A DNA stretch of 64,000 nt from an uncultured Pelagibacteraceae bacterium (GTDB lineage: Bacteria > Pseudomonadota > Alphaproteobacteria > Pelagibacterales > Pelagibacteraceae), in contig CACLXL010000001.1 of NCBI GenBank assembly GCA_902610975.1, positions 186,001 to 250,000 on the forward strand. Reading direction: 5' to 3'. Position 1 is the stretch's first letter; the number at the start of each line of letters is the position of its first letter. A program made the position numbers and the translations under genes. Shown here one piece after another: positions 45,707 to 55,478 of this stretch. The notes below the pieces were generated by a model. It had not been told where the DNA came from. It searched no databases and was given only the letters and a program-made list of their open reading frames with translations.

Positions 45707-47056
45707 ATGTCTCATAAAAGCTTTTCTATTAAAATAAAAAATAGAATTAAACCTTATAATAAAACAATTGAAGTTGACTCTGACAAGTCTTTGTCAATCA
45801 GGTCTTTTTTAATTGGCTCAATTTGCGAAAATATTTCAACAGTGACAAATGTATTAGAATCTGAGGATGTTAAAAGTACAATAGAGGCTTGTAAAAAACT
45901 TGGAGTGAAAATTGTTAAATTTAGTTCAGGTTCATATAAAATTTATGGAAAAGGTCTCGGTTCTTTATTTGCCAAAAAAAATACAATCATAAACTGTTTT
46001 AATAGTGGCACCTTAGCAAGGTTGCTTTTGGGAATTTTATCAACAACTCCTAACATAAAAATTATGATAACTGGTGATAGCTCTTTAAGAAAGCGAAGTA
46101 TGAAGAAATTAGTTCAACTAATGTCAGAGTTTGGAGCAACTTTTTTACCAAAAAATAAATTTAATTTTCCTCTCAAAATAATTTCAACTGATATGCCTAT
46201 AGGCATTAATTATTCTGCAGGGGTAAGTGCTCAATTAAAATCTGCAGTTATTCTAGCCGGACTAAATAGTTATGGAAATACGAAAGTAATTGAGAGAACA
46301 ATGTCTCGTGATCATACTGAAAATTTATTAAAAAAAAATAAAAAAACTATAAACATTAAGTATGACAAGAAAAAAATAATAGAAGTTTATGGAAAAAAAA
46401 GCCTTGAGCATTTTAAGTTAAATATTTCTGGTGATCCTTCAAGTTCAGCTTTTTTTTCAGCTTTAACTTTATTAAACAAAAATTCATTACTAAAGATAAA
46501 AAATGTAGGCTTAAACCCCACAAGAATAGGTTTTTATAAATTACTTAGAGAACAAAAAGCAAAGATAAAATTTATGAATATAAAAAAAGACAATAATGAA
46601 TTAAGAGGTGATATAGTAATAAAGAGTTGTAAGCTAAAGCCTATTATTTCTCCAGCTCATTTTTATCCTAGCACGGCTGATGAATTTCCAATTCTATTTG
46701 TATTAGCAGGACTTACTAAAGGAATATCTGTGTTTAAAGGCATAGGCGATCTTGTAAATAAAGAAAGCAATAGAATAAAGGAGATGCAAAAAGTTCTCGG
46801 TCAGGTTGGAATTAAAACTGTTTCAACAAAAAATGAACTAAAGATTTATGGGAAAGGGATGGTGGATGCCAGCAACAAAATAATTATTATACAAAAAGGT
46901 ATCCACGATCATAGAATTCATATGGCTAGTTTTGTTTTAGCATTACTGACTGGTTCAACAACAAAATTAAAAGGCTTTGACACGGTTTTCACATCTAGCC
47001 CATCATTTTTAAAAATAATGAAGAAATTAGGAGCAAAATTTGAAATACAAAGATAA
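45707..47056 (+). CDS. aroA: 3-phosphoshikimate 1-carboxyvinyltransferase
   Basis: EPSP synthase of the shikimate pathway. The 449-residue protein has VDSDKSLSIRSFLIGSI (DKS..R region), FNSGTLARLLLGIL, GDSSLRKRSM and SRDHTENLL. PSSSAFFSALTL and STADEFPILFVLA are present. It lies just before cmk and overlaps it by 17 bases; aroA-cmk-rpsA is a conserved order. Confidence 0.92.
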   Translation: MSHKSFSIKIKNRIKPYNKTIEVDSDKSLSIRSFLIGSICENISTVTNVLESEDVKSTIEACKKLGVKIVKFSSGSYKIYGKGLGSLFAKKNTIINCFNSGTLARLLLGILSTTPNIKIMITGDSSLRKRSMKKLVQLMSEFGATFLPKNKFNFPLKIISTDMPIGINYSAGVSAQLKSAVILAGLNSYGNTKVIERTMSRDHTENLLKKNKKTINIKYDKKKIIEVYGKKSLEHFKLNISGDPSSSAFFSALTLLNKNSLLKIKNVGLNPTRIGFYKLLREQKAKIKFMNIKKDNNELRGDIVIKSCKLKPIISPAHFYPSTADEFPILFVLAGLTKGISVFKGIGDLVNKESNRIKEMQKVLGQVGIKTVSTKNELKIYGKGMVDASNKIIIIQKGIHDHRIHMASFVLALLTGSTTKLKGFDTVFTSSPSFLKIMKKLGAKFEIQR

Positions 47057-47681
47057 ATCTATTCAAATTTCTTGTGACGGTGGTGCTGCTACGGGTAAAA
47101 CTACTGGTGCTAAATTGTTAGCTAAAAAATATGGTCTTAGTTTTTTGTCAAGTGGACTTCTATATAGATACGCGAGTTACTTAATTTTAAAATATAGACC
47201 GAAAAATAAAAAACTTTTTTTAAAAAAAAAATTCAAAAATTTAAATTACAAGAAGTTAAGCAAGATTAACTTACATACACCAAAAATTTCGTCGCATAGC
47301 TCAGAAATAGCAAAAATACTTTCAATAAGAAATATATTAAAAAAATATCAAATTGAGTTTATTAAAAAAAATAAATGTTGTGTACTAGAAGGTCGAGATT
47401 CTGGTACTAAAATTATGAGAAAAGCTGATATAAAATTTTTCTTTAAGTGTAATTTAGAAACAGCATCTAAAAGAAGATTTATTGAACTAAGAAAAAAAGG
47501 TATTAAAATAAATTTTAAAAATTTAAAAAAAGCTTTAAAATCAAGGAATATTTCAGATAAAAAAAGAAAACATAGCCCTTTAAAAAAAGCTAAAAATGCA
47601 GTATTGGTGGACACCACAAGACTAAATAAACAAGCTATGCTAAATAAAATGATTAAACATGTGGAAAGAGTTTTAAAATAA
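47040..47681 (+). CDS. cmk: Cytidylate kinase
   Basis: Phosphorylates CMP/dCMP. The 213-residue protein begins at a TTG codon inside aroA and carries the P-loop SCDGGAATGKTTGAKLLA, SSGLLYRYASY, and EGRDSGTKIM with the NMP-binding arginine. Family members usually have DGPAASGKGT, so the loop is slightly divergent. It ends 3 bases before rpsA. Confidence 0.88.
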   Translation: MKYKDKSIQISCDGGAATGKTTGAKLLAKKYGLSFLSSGLLYRYASYLILKYRPKNKKLFLKKKFKNLNYKKLSKINLHTPKISSHSSEIAKILSIRNILKKYQIEFIKKNKCCVLEGRDSGTKIMRKADIKFFFKCNLETASKRRFIELRKKGIKINFKNLKKALKSRNISDKKRKHSPLKKAKNAVLVDTTRLNKQAMLNKMIKHVERVLK

Positions 47682-47684
47682 ATT

Positions 47685-49403
47685 ATGTCTTCTGAACAAG
47701 GGATTAAAGACTCTTCACAGCTACATAAAGAATTCCAGTCACTTTTAGACAAAGAATTCAAGGAATTACCAAAAGAAAACCAAATCAATAAAGCTACAGT
47801 GTCTGAAATTACAAAGAATTATGTAATTTTAGATATTAAAAATGCAAAAATGGAGGGTATGATACCTATTGAGGAATTTAAAGACGAACTCTCAAAACTC
47901 AAGGTTGGATCAACAACAGAGGTTTTCATAGATCGGCTGGAAAGTTTTAAGGGAGAAATAATTGTTTCTAGGGATAAAGCGAAGCGATTAGGTGCATGGA
48001 ACCGTGTAGTAAAAGCTTTTGAGAATCAAGAAGAGATAACAGGGGAAGTTCGTACGCGTATAAAAGGCGGATATATTTTTTATGCGTTTGACGGCTCATT
48101 ACCATGCTTTCTTCCATCTTCGCAGCTGGACACGCGCCCATTAAAAAAAGTAGATCATCTTCTAAATACTAAAATAAAGGTTTTACCTGTGCGTCTTGAT
48201 AAGGCCAGGGGCAATTGTTCGGTATCGAGAAGGGCTGTGCTTGAGAAAAGTAAAAATGCAGAAATTAGCGAAGCTTTAAAAGAAATTAAAGAAAATGACA
48301 TAGTCACGAGTCACGTTCACGCAATCAATGACTGGGGAGTATTTTGTACTTATAAAAGTATTCAGATGTTGGTTCATGTCTCAGACCTTTCCCACTCGCG
48401 AGTAAAAAAACCATCAGATTTGGTATCCATAGGTGATCCGTTAACAGTTCGTATAATAAAAATTGACAAAGAAACTAATAGAGTATCGGCCTCAGTTAAA
48501 GCTTTAACGGAAGATCCTTTTGTAAATATAGAGAAGAAATATAAAGTGGGCGAAATTTATGAAGGATCAATAAGTAAGATCGTAGATTACGGGGCTTTTA
48601 TTTCTCTCGGTCCACATGTAGAAGGACTTTGTCATACCTCGGAAATGGACTGGACAAATAAAAATGTAAAACCAGGTAAGATTTTTTCGGTTTCAGAAAA
48701 GGCGAAATTTAAAATAGTAAGCATTGATAAAGAAACTAAACGTATTTCACTTTCATACAAGGCCACTTTAGAGAATCCTTGGGAAAAAATAAAAAATGAA
48801 ATTGGAAAAACTGTGAAAATTAAAATTAATAACATTACTGATAAAGCAATTTTTGCAGAATTAATGGACTCTGGGCTTACAGGTATGCTTCATTACAAAG
48901 AAATATCATACGATGAAAATATTGAAGATTTAAAAAAATTCAAAAAAAATGAAATATTAGAAGCTAAAATTATTGAAATTAAAGACGATAAAATTAAATT
49001 TTCAAAAAGGGCTCTAAACAAAGATCCTTTAGATTGGTTCAAAGATAATAAAAAGAAAGTAGGAGATGTAATTACAACTAGAATTCATGAGGTTTTAAAG
49101 ACCGGTGTAAAAGTTTCAATAGATAAAGAAAAAAAACTAATTGTGACTATAAGAAAAAACGAGCTGGCAAAAGATTCTGCCGATGCTAGGCCAGAAGTTT
49201 TTTCATCTGGGAATGCACTCGATGCTAAAATTACAGAGTTAGATCTAAGTCAAAGAAAAATTAAACTCAGCGTTAAAGCTGCTCAAATTGACGAAGAAAA
49301 ATCCTTAATCGAAAAATTTGGAGAAAATGCAACAAAATCTGGAGCTACTCTGAAAGGAATTTTCGAAAAAGCAATTGGGAAAAAAGGTAAAAAAGAAAAG
49401 TAA
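47685..49403 (+). CDS. rpsA: 30S ribosomal protein S1
   Basis: S1 unwinds and presents mRNA to the ribosome. The 572-residue protein has six S1/OB repeats. Repeat signatures include KVGSTTEVFIDRLE, GGYIFYAFDGSLPCFLPSSQ, DWGVFCTYKSIQMLVHVSDLS and DYGAFISLGPHVEGLCHTSE. The first two repeats act in ribosome binding, later ones in RNA binding. It is followed directly by ihfB. Confidence 0.94.
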   Translation: MSSEQGIKDSSQLHKEFQSLLDKEFKELPKENQINKATVSEITKNYVILDIKNAKMEGMIPIEEFKDELSKLKVGSTTEVFIDRLESFKGEIIVSRDKAKRLGAWNRVVKAFENQEEITGEVRTRIKGGYIFYAFDGSLPCFLPSSQLDTRPLKKVDHLLNTKIKVLPVRLDKARGNCSVSRRAVLEKSKNAEISEALKEIKENDIVTSHVHAINDWGVFCTYKSIQMLVHVSDLSHSRVKKPSDLVSIGDPLTVRIIKIDKETNRVSASVKALTEDPFVNIEKKYKVGEIYEGSISKIVDYGAFISLGPHVEGLCHTSEMDWTNKNVKPGKIFSVSEKAKFKIVSIDKETKRISLSYKATLENPWEKIKNEIGKTVKIKINNITDKAIFAELMDSGLTGMLHYKEISYDENIEDLKKFKKNEILEAKIIEIKDDKIKFSKRALNKDPLDWFKDNKKKVGDVITTRIHEVLKTGVKVSIDKEKKLIVTIRKNELAKDSADARPEVFSSGNALDAKITELDLSQRKIKLSVKAAQIDEEKSLIEKFGENATKSGATLKGIFEKAIGKKGKKEK

Positions 49404-49685
49404 TTGTCAAGACCAGTCATAATAAAAAAACTCAAAGAGAAAAACCCAAAACTTACACAGCCTGAAATAGAATTAATCATAGATAGCTTTTGTGAGGTCA
49501 TTGAAAAATCTTTAATAAATCGTAAAAGTATAGAGATAAGAGGATTTGGTACTTTTTTTTTGAAAAAGATAAAAGAGAGACATAACTCTAGAAATCCAAA
49601 AACTGGAGAAATAATTTATGTTCCAGAAAGAAATAAGGTAAGATTCAAAGCTAGTAAAAAATTAAAAGAGTTTATTAACAAATGA
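49404..49685 (+). CDS. ihfB: Integration host factor subunit beta
   Basis: A 93-residue DNA-bending protein. It begins at a TTG codon immediately after rpsA. IRGFGTFFLKK and the DNA-contacting arm RHNSRNPKTGEIIYVPERNKVRFKAS are intact. rpsA-ihfB is a conserved pair. The alpha subunit is not in this window. Confidence 0.9.
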   Translation: MSRPVIIKKLKEKNPKLTQPEIELIIDSFCEVIEKSLINRKSIEIRGFGTFFLKKIKERHNSRNPKTGEIIYVPERNKVRFKASKKLKEFINK

Positions 49686-50356
49686 AAAAACAATTAATTT
49701 TTATAGCTTGTGATACTCCTAATCGTAAAAAAGTTAAAGAAATAATTCAAAAGACTCAAAATTCAAATTTAAACTTCGGATATAAATTTGGTTTAGAATT
49801 TTTAAATTCCAAAAACGGTAGAAAATTTGTAGCTAATCTTAAAAATATAATCACTTTTGGTGATTATAAATTAGCCGATATACCAAATACCTGTGCATCA
49901 ACAATAAAAGCAGTAAAAGATTTAAAATTTAATTATTTAACTATTCATATTAGTTCTGGTATTGAAGCCATGAAAGCAGCTAAAAAAGTATCAGGTAAAA
50001 CTAAATTGATTGGAGTTTCCATACTCACATCTTTAAATAACAAATCTTTAAAGGAAATCGGTTTCGATAAAAATATAAAAAAAATAATAACCAATCAGGC
50101 TAAACTGGCAGCTAAAGCTAAATTAGATGCGATTGTTTGCAGCCCTCATGAAATTAAAATAGTGAAAAAATTTTTTAAAAAAGAGATAATAACTCCAGGA
50201 ATAAGATTGCATGGAGATTTAAAAGGAGATCAGAAAAGAGTAACAACGCCTAAACAAGCATTTAAAGATGGAGCAACTGCAATTGTAATCGGGCGAAGTC
50301 TTGTAAAAGGAAATATAAAGAAAAATATCCAAAAACTTGTTAAAGATTTAAAATAA
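49682..50356 (+). CDS. pyrF: Orotidine 5'-phosphate decarboxylase
   Basis: Last step of UMP synthesis. The 224-residue TIM barrel has FGDYKLADIPNT, the catalytic D-x-K-x-x-D, preceded by KFGLEFL, and ends with ITPGIRL and AIVIGRSLVKG. It overlaps ihfB by 4 bases and is 1 base from trpF. Confidence 0.9.
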   Translation: MKKQLIFIACDTPNRKKVKEIIQKTQNSNLNFGYKFGLEFLNSKNGRKFVANLKNIITFGDYKLADIPNTCASTIKAVKDLKFNYLTIHISSGIEAMKAAKKVSGKTKLIGVSILTSLNNKSLKEIGFDKNIKKIITNQAKLAAKAKLDAIVCSPHEIKIVKKFFKKEIITPGIRLHGDLKGDQKRVTTPKQAFKDGATAIVIGRSLVKGNIKKNIQKLVKDLK

Positions 50357-50357
50357 T

Positions 50358-50978
50358 ATGAAGGTTAAAATTTGCGGTTTGCACCCGGTTAGAGACGTGC
50401 AACTTTGTATTGAACTAGGAATAGATTTTTTAGGTTTCGTATTTTACGAAAAATCTCCACGAAATTTAAACGTAGACGACGTTCATAAACTAAAGCAGTA
50501 CAATAAACAAAATTCATTTTTTACTGCTGTAACAGTAGATCCGACTAATGAATTTATCAAAAAAGTAGTTTTGAAAAACTTCGATTATATTCAGCTACAT
50601 GGTTCAGAAACTGCTGAGCGAGTTAAGGAAATTAAAGCGATGGGAATTAAAATTATTAAAACAATAAAGATTAGAGAGGGCTTAGATATAAATAAATATA
50701 AAGAATATGAAGATGCTGACATTATTTTATTTGATACTCCTGGCATGGAAAAATCAATCGAGTTCCCTAGAAATCTTATATCAAAACTGCCTAAAGGAGA
50801 TAGATACGCATTAGCAGGCTCAATCAGCATAGATAATATAGAAAATATAGTAAAATTAGGGGTTAACTTTTTTGATTTATCGTCTAGTTTAGAATCTAAA
50901 TTAGGACAAAAAGATCATTTAAAAGTCAAAAGTTTTATGAATAAAATCAAACAATTCAATGAGCACAGAAAAAATTAA
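50358..50978 (+). CDS. trpF: Phosphoribosylanthranilate isomerase
   Basis: Third step from anthranilate in tryptophan synthesis. The 206-residue barrel has KICGLHPVRDV with the catalytic Cys, IQLHGSETAERV and LFDTP with the general acid Asp. It overlaps trpB by 20 bases, forming trpF-trpB-trpA. Confidence 0.92.
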   Translation: MKVKICGLHPVRDVQLCIELGIDFLGFVFYEKSPRNLNVDDVHKLKQYNKQNSFFTAVTVDPTNEFIKKVVLKNFDYIQLHGSETAERVKEIKAMGIKIIKTIKIREGLDINKYKEYEDADIILFDTPGMEKSIEFPRNLISKLPKGDRYALAGSISIDNIENIVKLGVNFFDLSSSLESKLGQKDHLKVKSFMNKIKQFNEHRKN

Positions 50979-52149
50979 AAATTCTTTAAAAACTGGTTCT
51001 GATAAAGACGGCTATTTCGGTGAATATGGAGGAATAGCAGCTGGAGAGAATTTAATGAATAATCTTGAAGAGCTTAAAAAAGCTTTTGAAGATGCAATTA
51101 AAGATAAAAAATTCTTAGATGAATTTGCTTATTACTGCAAACATTGGATTGGAAGGCCCAGCCCGATATATTTTGCCGAACGAATAACAAAAAAAATTGG
51201 TGGAGCAAAAATTTATTTTAAACAAGAACATTTAAATCATACAGGCAGTCACAAACCTACAAATACTTTGTTTCAAGTTTTACTGGCAAAAAGAATGGGT
51301 AAGAAAAAAATTATTTGTGAATCTGGAGCAGGTCAACATTGGTCTGCGGCTGCGGCTACTGCTGCTAAGTTTGGTATGCCAATTGTAGGGGTGATGGGGA
51401 AAATTGACTGCGCCCGGGTTAATCAAAATTTAATAAAAGCTAAACATTATGGGGGAAAGCTCAAGATTGTTGAAGGCTCGCTTCGCGAAGCTATAACAGC
51501 GGCTATAAAAGAATGGTCTAACAATCCAGATTATTACTATTTAATTGGTTCAACATGTTCTTCTTCACCATTTGTTGATATCGTAAGATACGCTCAAAGT
51601 ATCATCGGAAAAGAAATGAGAGAGCAGTTTATGGAACTTGAAGGAAAACTTCCTAATGAAATAATAGCATGTGCTGGAGCGGGTAGTAATTTTACCGGTT
51701 CAATTTTTGAATTTTTGGATGAGCCTGAAATTAAAAAAGTTGTTGTTGAAGCTGAAGAGACTGCTGCTTTAACTAATGGTACAAAAGGAATTCAGCAAGG
51801 TATGGTTACGAAATTTCTTCAATCAGATGACGGATCAAAGTCACTTGGCGGAAGTTCACTCGGAGCTGGAATTATGTACTACGGAATATCTCCTCAACTA
51901 GCACATCTTAAAGATATTGGTGCAATAGAAGCCTCCGCTGCAAGTGATAAGGAACTTTTAGAGACTTATAAGCTTGTCGCACAAAACGAAGGTATAGGAA
52001 TTTCATTTGAACCTGCTGCGGCAGTTACTGAAGCTTTGAAAAGAGCCAAAGGTAAACCTAAAGACTATATTATCTGTGCCACAGCATGTGGAAGAGTAGA
52101 AAAAGACCTTGATGTAATTGAACGCTTAATAGGTAAAGATTTTGAGTAA
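50959..52149 (+). CDS. trpB: Tryptophan synthase beta chain
   Basis: PLP enzyme joining indole and serine. The 396-residue protein has HLNHTGSHKPTNT with the PLP lysine, ESGAGQHWSAAAATAA, CAGAGSNFTGS and GRVEKDLDVIE. It starts within trpF and overlaps trpA by 8 bases. Confidence 0.95.
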   Translation: MSTEKIKNSLKTGSDKDGYFGEYGGIAAGENLMNNLEELKKAFEDAIKDKKFLDEFAYYCKHWIGRPSPIYFAERITKKIGGAKIYFKQEHLNHTGSHKPTNTLFQVLLAKRMGKKKIICESGAGQHWSAAAATAAKFGMPIVGVMGKIDCARVNQNLIKAKHYGGKLKIVEGSLREAITAAIKEWSNNPDYYYLIGSTCSSSPFVDIVRYAQSIIGKEMREQFMELEGKLPNEIIACAGAGSNFTGSIFEFLDEPEIKKVVVEAEETAALTNGTKGIQQGMVTKFLQSDDGSKSLGGSSLGAGIMYYGISPQLAHLKDIGAIEASAASDKELLETYKLVAQNEGIGISFEPAAAVTEALKRAKGKPKDYIICATACGRVEKDLDVIERLIGKDFE

Positions 52150-52945
52150 TAGATTTAAAAAGATTTTCTCTAATAAATCACAAAAAACAAAAATGATAGC
52201 TTACTTCGTTGCTTGTTATCCTAATTTTGAAAAATCATTAGAAATAATCAAGAAATCGATAGATGCCGGAGTTAATATTTGTGAAATTGGTTTTCCGACA
52301 CAGGAGGCAAGTGGTGAAGGAATAGTTATTAAAAATGCTCATGATCATTGCTTGCAAAGAAATGTTACTTTAAAAGATACTATAAAATTGGCTAAAGCTG
52401 TCAGAAACTATAACAATGATGTTGGCATAATTTTAATGGGCTATATGTCTAATATCTTCAAATATCCTATTAAAAACTTTGTGAGTGACTTAGCTTCAGT
52501 AGACGTTGATGGGTGTTTAATTGTCGATGCACCACATGAATTACGAGAAGAGAATGAGCTTAGAAACTTGATGAATAAAAAAAATCTTTCTTTGATAAAA
52601 TTAGTGGCTCCAACAACTAAAGAAGAAAGGCTTAAAAAATTATCAAATTTATTTTCTGGTTGGGTTTACAGTCTAAATTTTTCTGGCATCTCAGGTTCTA
52701 AATCAGCTAATTTGGAAGACGTTAAAAATATGATAAAAAAAATTAAAACTTATACCGATTTACCTGTTTGCTCAGGATTCGGTATCAAAACACCCGGAGA
52801 TGCAAAAAAAATGACCCAGACTGGTTGTGATGGTGTTATTGTTGGTTCTAGTATAGTTGAATACATAGGAAAAAATTTAAATGACACTAAATTGCCAAAA
52901 AATGTTGGAAATATAATTAAAACTTTTGTAGAAGAATTAAAATGA
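52142..52945 (+). CDS. trpA: Tryptophan synthase alpha chain
   Basis: Cleaves indole-3-glycerol phosphate to indole, passed to TrpB. The 267-residue barrel carries CEIGFPTQEASGEG with the catalytic Glu, MGYMSNIFKYP, DAPHELREE, SLNFSGISGSK and CSGFGIKTPGD. It overlaps accD by 4 bases. Confidence 0.93.
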   Translation: MSNRFKKIFSNKSQKTKMIAYFVACYPNFEKSLEIIKKSIDAGVNICEIGFPTQEASGEGIVIKNAHDHCLQRNVTLKDTIKLAKAVRNYNNDVGIILMGYMSNIFKYPIKNFVSDLASVDVDGCLIVDAPHELREENELRNLMNKKNLSLIKLVAPTTKEERLKKLSNLFSGWVYSLNFSGISGSKSANLEDVKNMIKKIKTYTDLPVCSGFGIKTPGDAKKMTQTGCDGVIVGSSIVEYIGKNLNDTKLPKNVGNIIKTFVEELK

Positions 52946-53895
52946 ATTGGATTCAAAAAAAATTGCAAAGCTTTGTAGAAAAAGCAAAAGAAACTTTTAA
53001 GCGAGAAAGACCTTCAAGGAAAGATCAAGATGATAGCATGTGGGTTAATTGTCCTGGTTGTAACCAAATGTTGTTAAAGGAAGATTTGAGAAAAAATTTT
53101 AATGTTTGTAAATGTTCATATCATTTTGATTTAGATCCAAAAATAAGATTTTCAGAAATGCTTTTTGATGATGGTGAGTACGAATTAATTGAATGTCCCG
53201 AATGGGCAGATCCAGACCCTCTAAATTTTAAAATTGGAGATAAGAAATTTATTGATAAATATAATGCTTACAAAAAGAAAACTGGTCAACAAAGTGCTAT
53301 TCTTGCAGCTAAAGGTACAGTAAACGGATTAAAGATAATTGCTTTTGGTTATAATTTTCAACACGGCGGAGCAGCCTTAACTCAAAGAGAGGGTGAACAT
53401 TTGCTTTCAGGAATTCAAACGGCTCTTAATGAAAAAGTCGATGCAGTAGTTTCCTTTTATCAAAGTGGTGGTATGGCTGTCACGGGAAATCTTAATTCAT
53501 TAAAAAATATGCCAGTACAAATGATGGCAATGAAAATGTTAAAAAAAGCTGGAATAGTAACCATTGGAATTTGTGGATCAAAAATTACTGGAGGAACATT
53601 TTGTAATGTTTATGGTAATGACTTTATTTTTGCAGAAAATCCAAAGAGTGAGAATCTTTTGTTCGCTGGAAAAATAGTTTCTGCTTCAGTCAATAAAGGT
53701 CAAGAATTACCACAAGACTTTGGTCAAGCTTCGAGTATAGTTGATCATGGTATGATCGATGGAGTTTTCCATTCAAGAATGGAAATAAGAGAAAAGATAA
53801 CAAATTTAATAAGAGTTATTCTTAAAAAATCTGAAATAGAAGCTAAAGCTGAGTCAACATCTAATGTCAAAGTTGATCTACAATCAGCTAGCTAA
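52942..53895 (+). CDS. accD: Acetyl-CoA carboxylase carboxyltransferase beta
   Basis: Partner of AccA. The 317-residue protein has an N-terminal zinc knuckle and the carboxyltransferase core (GGAALTQREGEH, FYQSGGMAVTGN, GICGSKITGGTFCNVYG). The knuckle is C37-x2-C40...C56-x-C58; the second pair is one residue shorter than the usual CxxC. Gene order trpB-trpA-accD-folC is widespread. It overlaps folC by 32 bases. Confidence 0.93.
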   Translation: MNWIQKKLQSFVEKAKETFKRERPSRKDQDDSMWVNCPGCNQMLLKEDLRKNFNVCKCSYHFDLDPKIRFSEMLFDDGEYELIECPEWADPDPLNFKIGDKKFIDKYNAYKKKTGQQSAILAAKGTVNGLKIIAFGYNFQHGGAALTQREGEHLLSGIQTALNEKVDAVVSFYQSGGMAVTGNLNSLKNMPVQMMAMKMLKKAGIVTIGICGSKITGGTFCNVYGNDFIFAENPKSENLLFAGKIVSASVNKGQELPQDFGQASSIVDHGMIDGVFHSRMEIREKITNLIRVILKKSEIEAKAESTSNVKVDLQSAS

Positions 53896-55120
53896 TCACA
53901 AGTTATTTAACAAATCTATTAAGTTTGGTCTTAAAAGAATAAAGCTAGCGCTTAAATTATTAGGAAATCCTGAAAAGAAGCTTAATAATGTTATACAGGT
54001 AATTGGAGAGTCTGGAAAGTTCACAACTTTATACTCATTGAAATCATTTATAGAAGCTAATGGTCAAACTACCACAATGCATATTTCTCCTTCACTAAAA
54101 GATATTAGAGAAAGATTCTATATGGGAAATAGATATCTTTCACATAAAGAAATTAAAAAAACTATTAATCAAATTGAAAAATTAAAAATTCCATTAACAG
54201 TGTATGAGTGTCTTACTCTTGTGTTTATTTTGAATGCGTCCAAACTAAATACTAACTACAATATACAAGAAACCGGAGCCTTATGGCGACTCGACTCAAA
54301 TAACGTCCACGACTTTCCAGTAATACAAATTTGCACAAATATAAATAAGCAACACTTAAATTTTTTGAAAAAAAAAACTTTAAATGAAATAATTAAAGAA
54401 GATGTTGCTTACCTGAATAATTTTACAAATATTTACATTGGAAAACAAACGCCTTACGTTCTTCAAAAAATTAAAGTGCATTTAAAAAAAAACAAAAGCA
54501 AGATAGTGTATCCAGAAACTTGGAAAATAATTAAAAGTGGTAATTCATTTTATTACAAGGATAAAAAAACTATGATTAGGCTAAATACTAAACATGTTTA
54601 TTCGAAAGGGATGAGAGAAAATGTTTGTCTTGCAATCAAAGTAGCGTTAGATCTCAAAATTGATAAGAAAATTATTCAAAAAACTTTACCAAAACTCTTT
54701 TTTGAAGGTCGTTTCCAGTATTTAAGAAAAGGTAAAATAAAAAAGAAACTTCAAAAAAATGAGTCAATTATGGTCGATGGAGCTCACTCACCTTGGGATG
54801 CAAAAAATATCTCAAACTATCTTAAAACTATCAAAAAACCTAAATATGCAATTTTAGCAATGATGAAAAATAAACAATCAGACTTGTTTGTCAAAAATTT
54901 AAGAGGTGTTTTTAAAAAAATTTACACAGTTCCAATTGAAAATGAAAAAGGATCTCTTAAATCAAAAGAATTACACAAAATAGCATCAAATAATAAAATT
55001 AACTCTGAAAGTTGTAAAAATTTTGATGAAGCTTTAAAAAAAATAAGCTCAAAAGAAACTAAATTATGCGTTGTTCTGGGTTCACTTTATCAAATTGGTA
55101 ATGTGTTAAAAAAGAACTAG
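53864..55120 (+). CDS. folC: Divergent FolC (folylpolyglutamate/dihydrofolate synthase)
   Basis: A 418-residue Mur-ligase-like protein in the folC position after accD. It keeps FEGRFQYL and DGAHSPWDAKN, close to YPGRFQ and DGAHNP. Other motifs are degraded: the P-loop reads GESGKFTT (48-55) instead of GTNGKGST, and the ExGxGGRxDxTN motif is ETGALWRLDSNN. Position and C-terminal motifs support FolC, but ATP binding may be altered. Orthologues in the same clade would show if this is a lineage trait. It overlaps convergent thioredoxin by 4 bases. Confidence 0.75.
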   Translation: MSKLIYNQLANHKLFNKSIKFGLKRIKLALKLLGNPEKKLNNVIQVIGESGKFTTLYSLKSFIEANGQTTTMHISPSLKDIRERFYMGNRYLSHKEIKKTINQIEKLKIPLTVYECLTLVFILNASKLNTNYNIQETGALWRLDSNNVHDFPVIQICTNINKQHLNFLKKKTLNEIIKEDVAYLNNFTNIYIGKQTPYVLQKIKVHLKKNKSKIVYPETWKIIKSGNSFYYKDKKTMIRLNTKHVYSKGMRENVCLAIKVALDLKIDKKIIQKTLPKLFFEGRFQYLRKGKIKKKLQKNESIMVDGAHSPWDAKNISNYLKTIKKPKYAILAMMKNKQSDLFVKNLRGVFKKIYTVPIENEKGSLKSKELHKIASNNKINSESCKNFDEALKKISSKETKLCVVLGSLYQIGNVLKKN

Positions 55121-55434
55121 ATGTGCTGGTTTATCCAAGAGACTATGTCAGCTTTATTTGACATTCCAACTTTTTGTGAGACTAGCTTTGAGTCAACATA
55201 CAAAAAAAGAGAGGGAACGCCGCGCACAGAATTTAAAGTGGGAAAATTAGGATCTGAGTCTATATCATGTTTTGCAATTACAATTTTATCTTTCATGTCA
55301 GAAGCAATTTCGTCAAGAATCGGTGATAGGGCAGAACATGGAGAACACCAAGTTCCAAAAAAATCAAAAATAATAACTTTATTTTCTTTAATAAGTTTCT
55401 CGTAAGTATTATCTGTAGACTTTATCGTAGACAT
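55117..55434 (-). CDS. trxA: Thioredoxin
   Basis: A 105-residue thioredoxin fold protein. The active site is WCSPC (Cys30, Cys33) instead of the usual WCGPC, after FFGTW; the cis-proline segment is VRGVPSLFLY. Length and fold match thioredoxin 1, though the Ser variant may shift its redox potential. Confidence 0.87.
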   Translation of the reverse strand: MSTIKSTDNTYEKLIKENKVIIFDFFGTWCSPCSALSPILDEIASDMKDKIVIAKHDIDSDPNFPTLNSVRGVPSLFLYVDSKLVSQKVGMSNKADIVSWINQHI

Positions 55435-55478
55435 AAAACCGTATTAGTTATTTGAAAAAAAAAGTCAACTTAAGAAAT

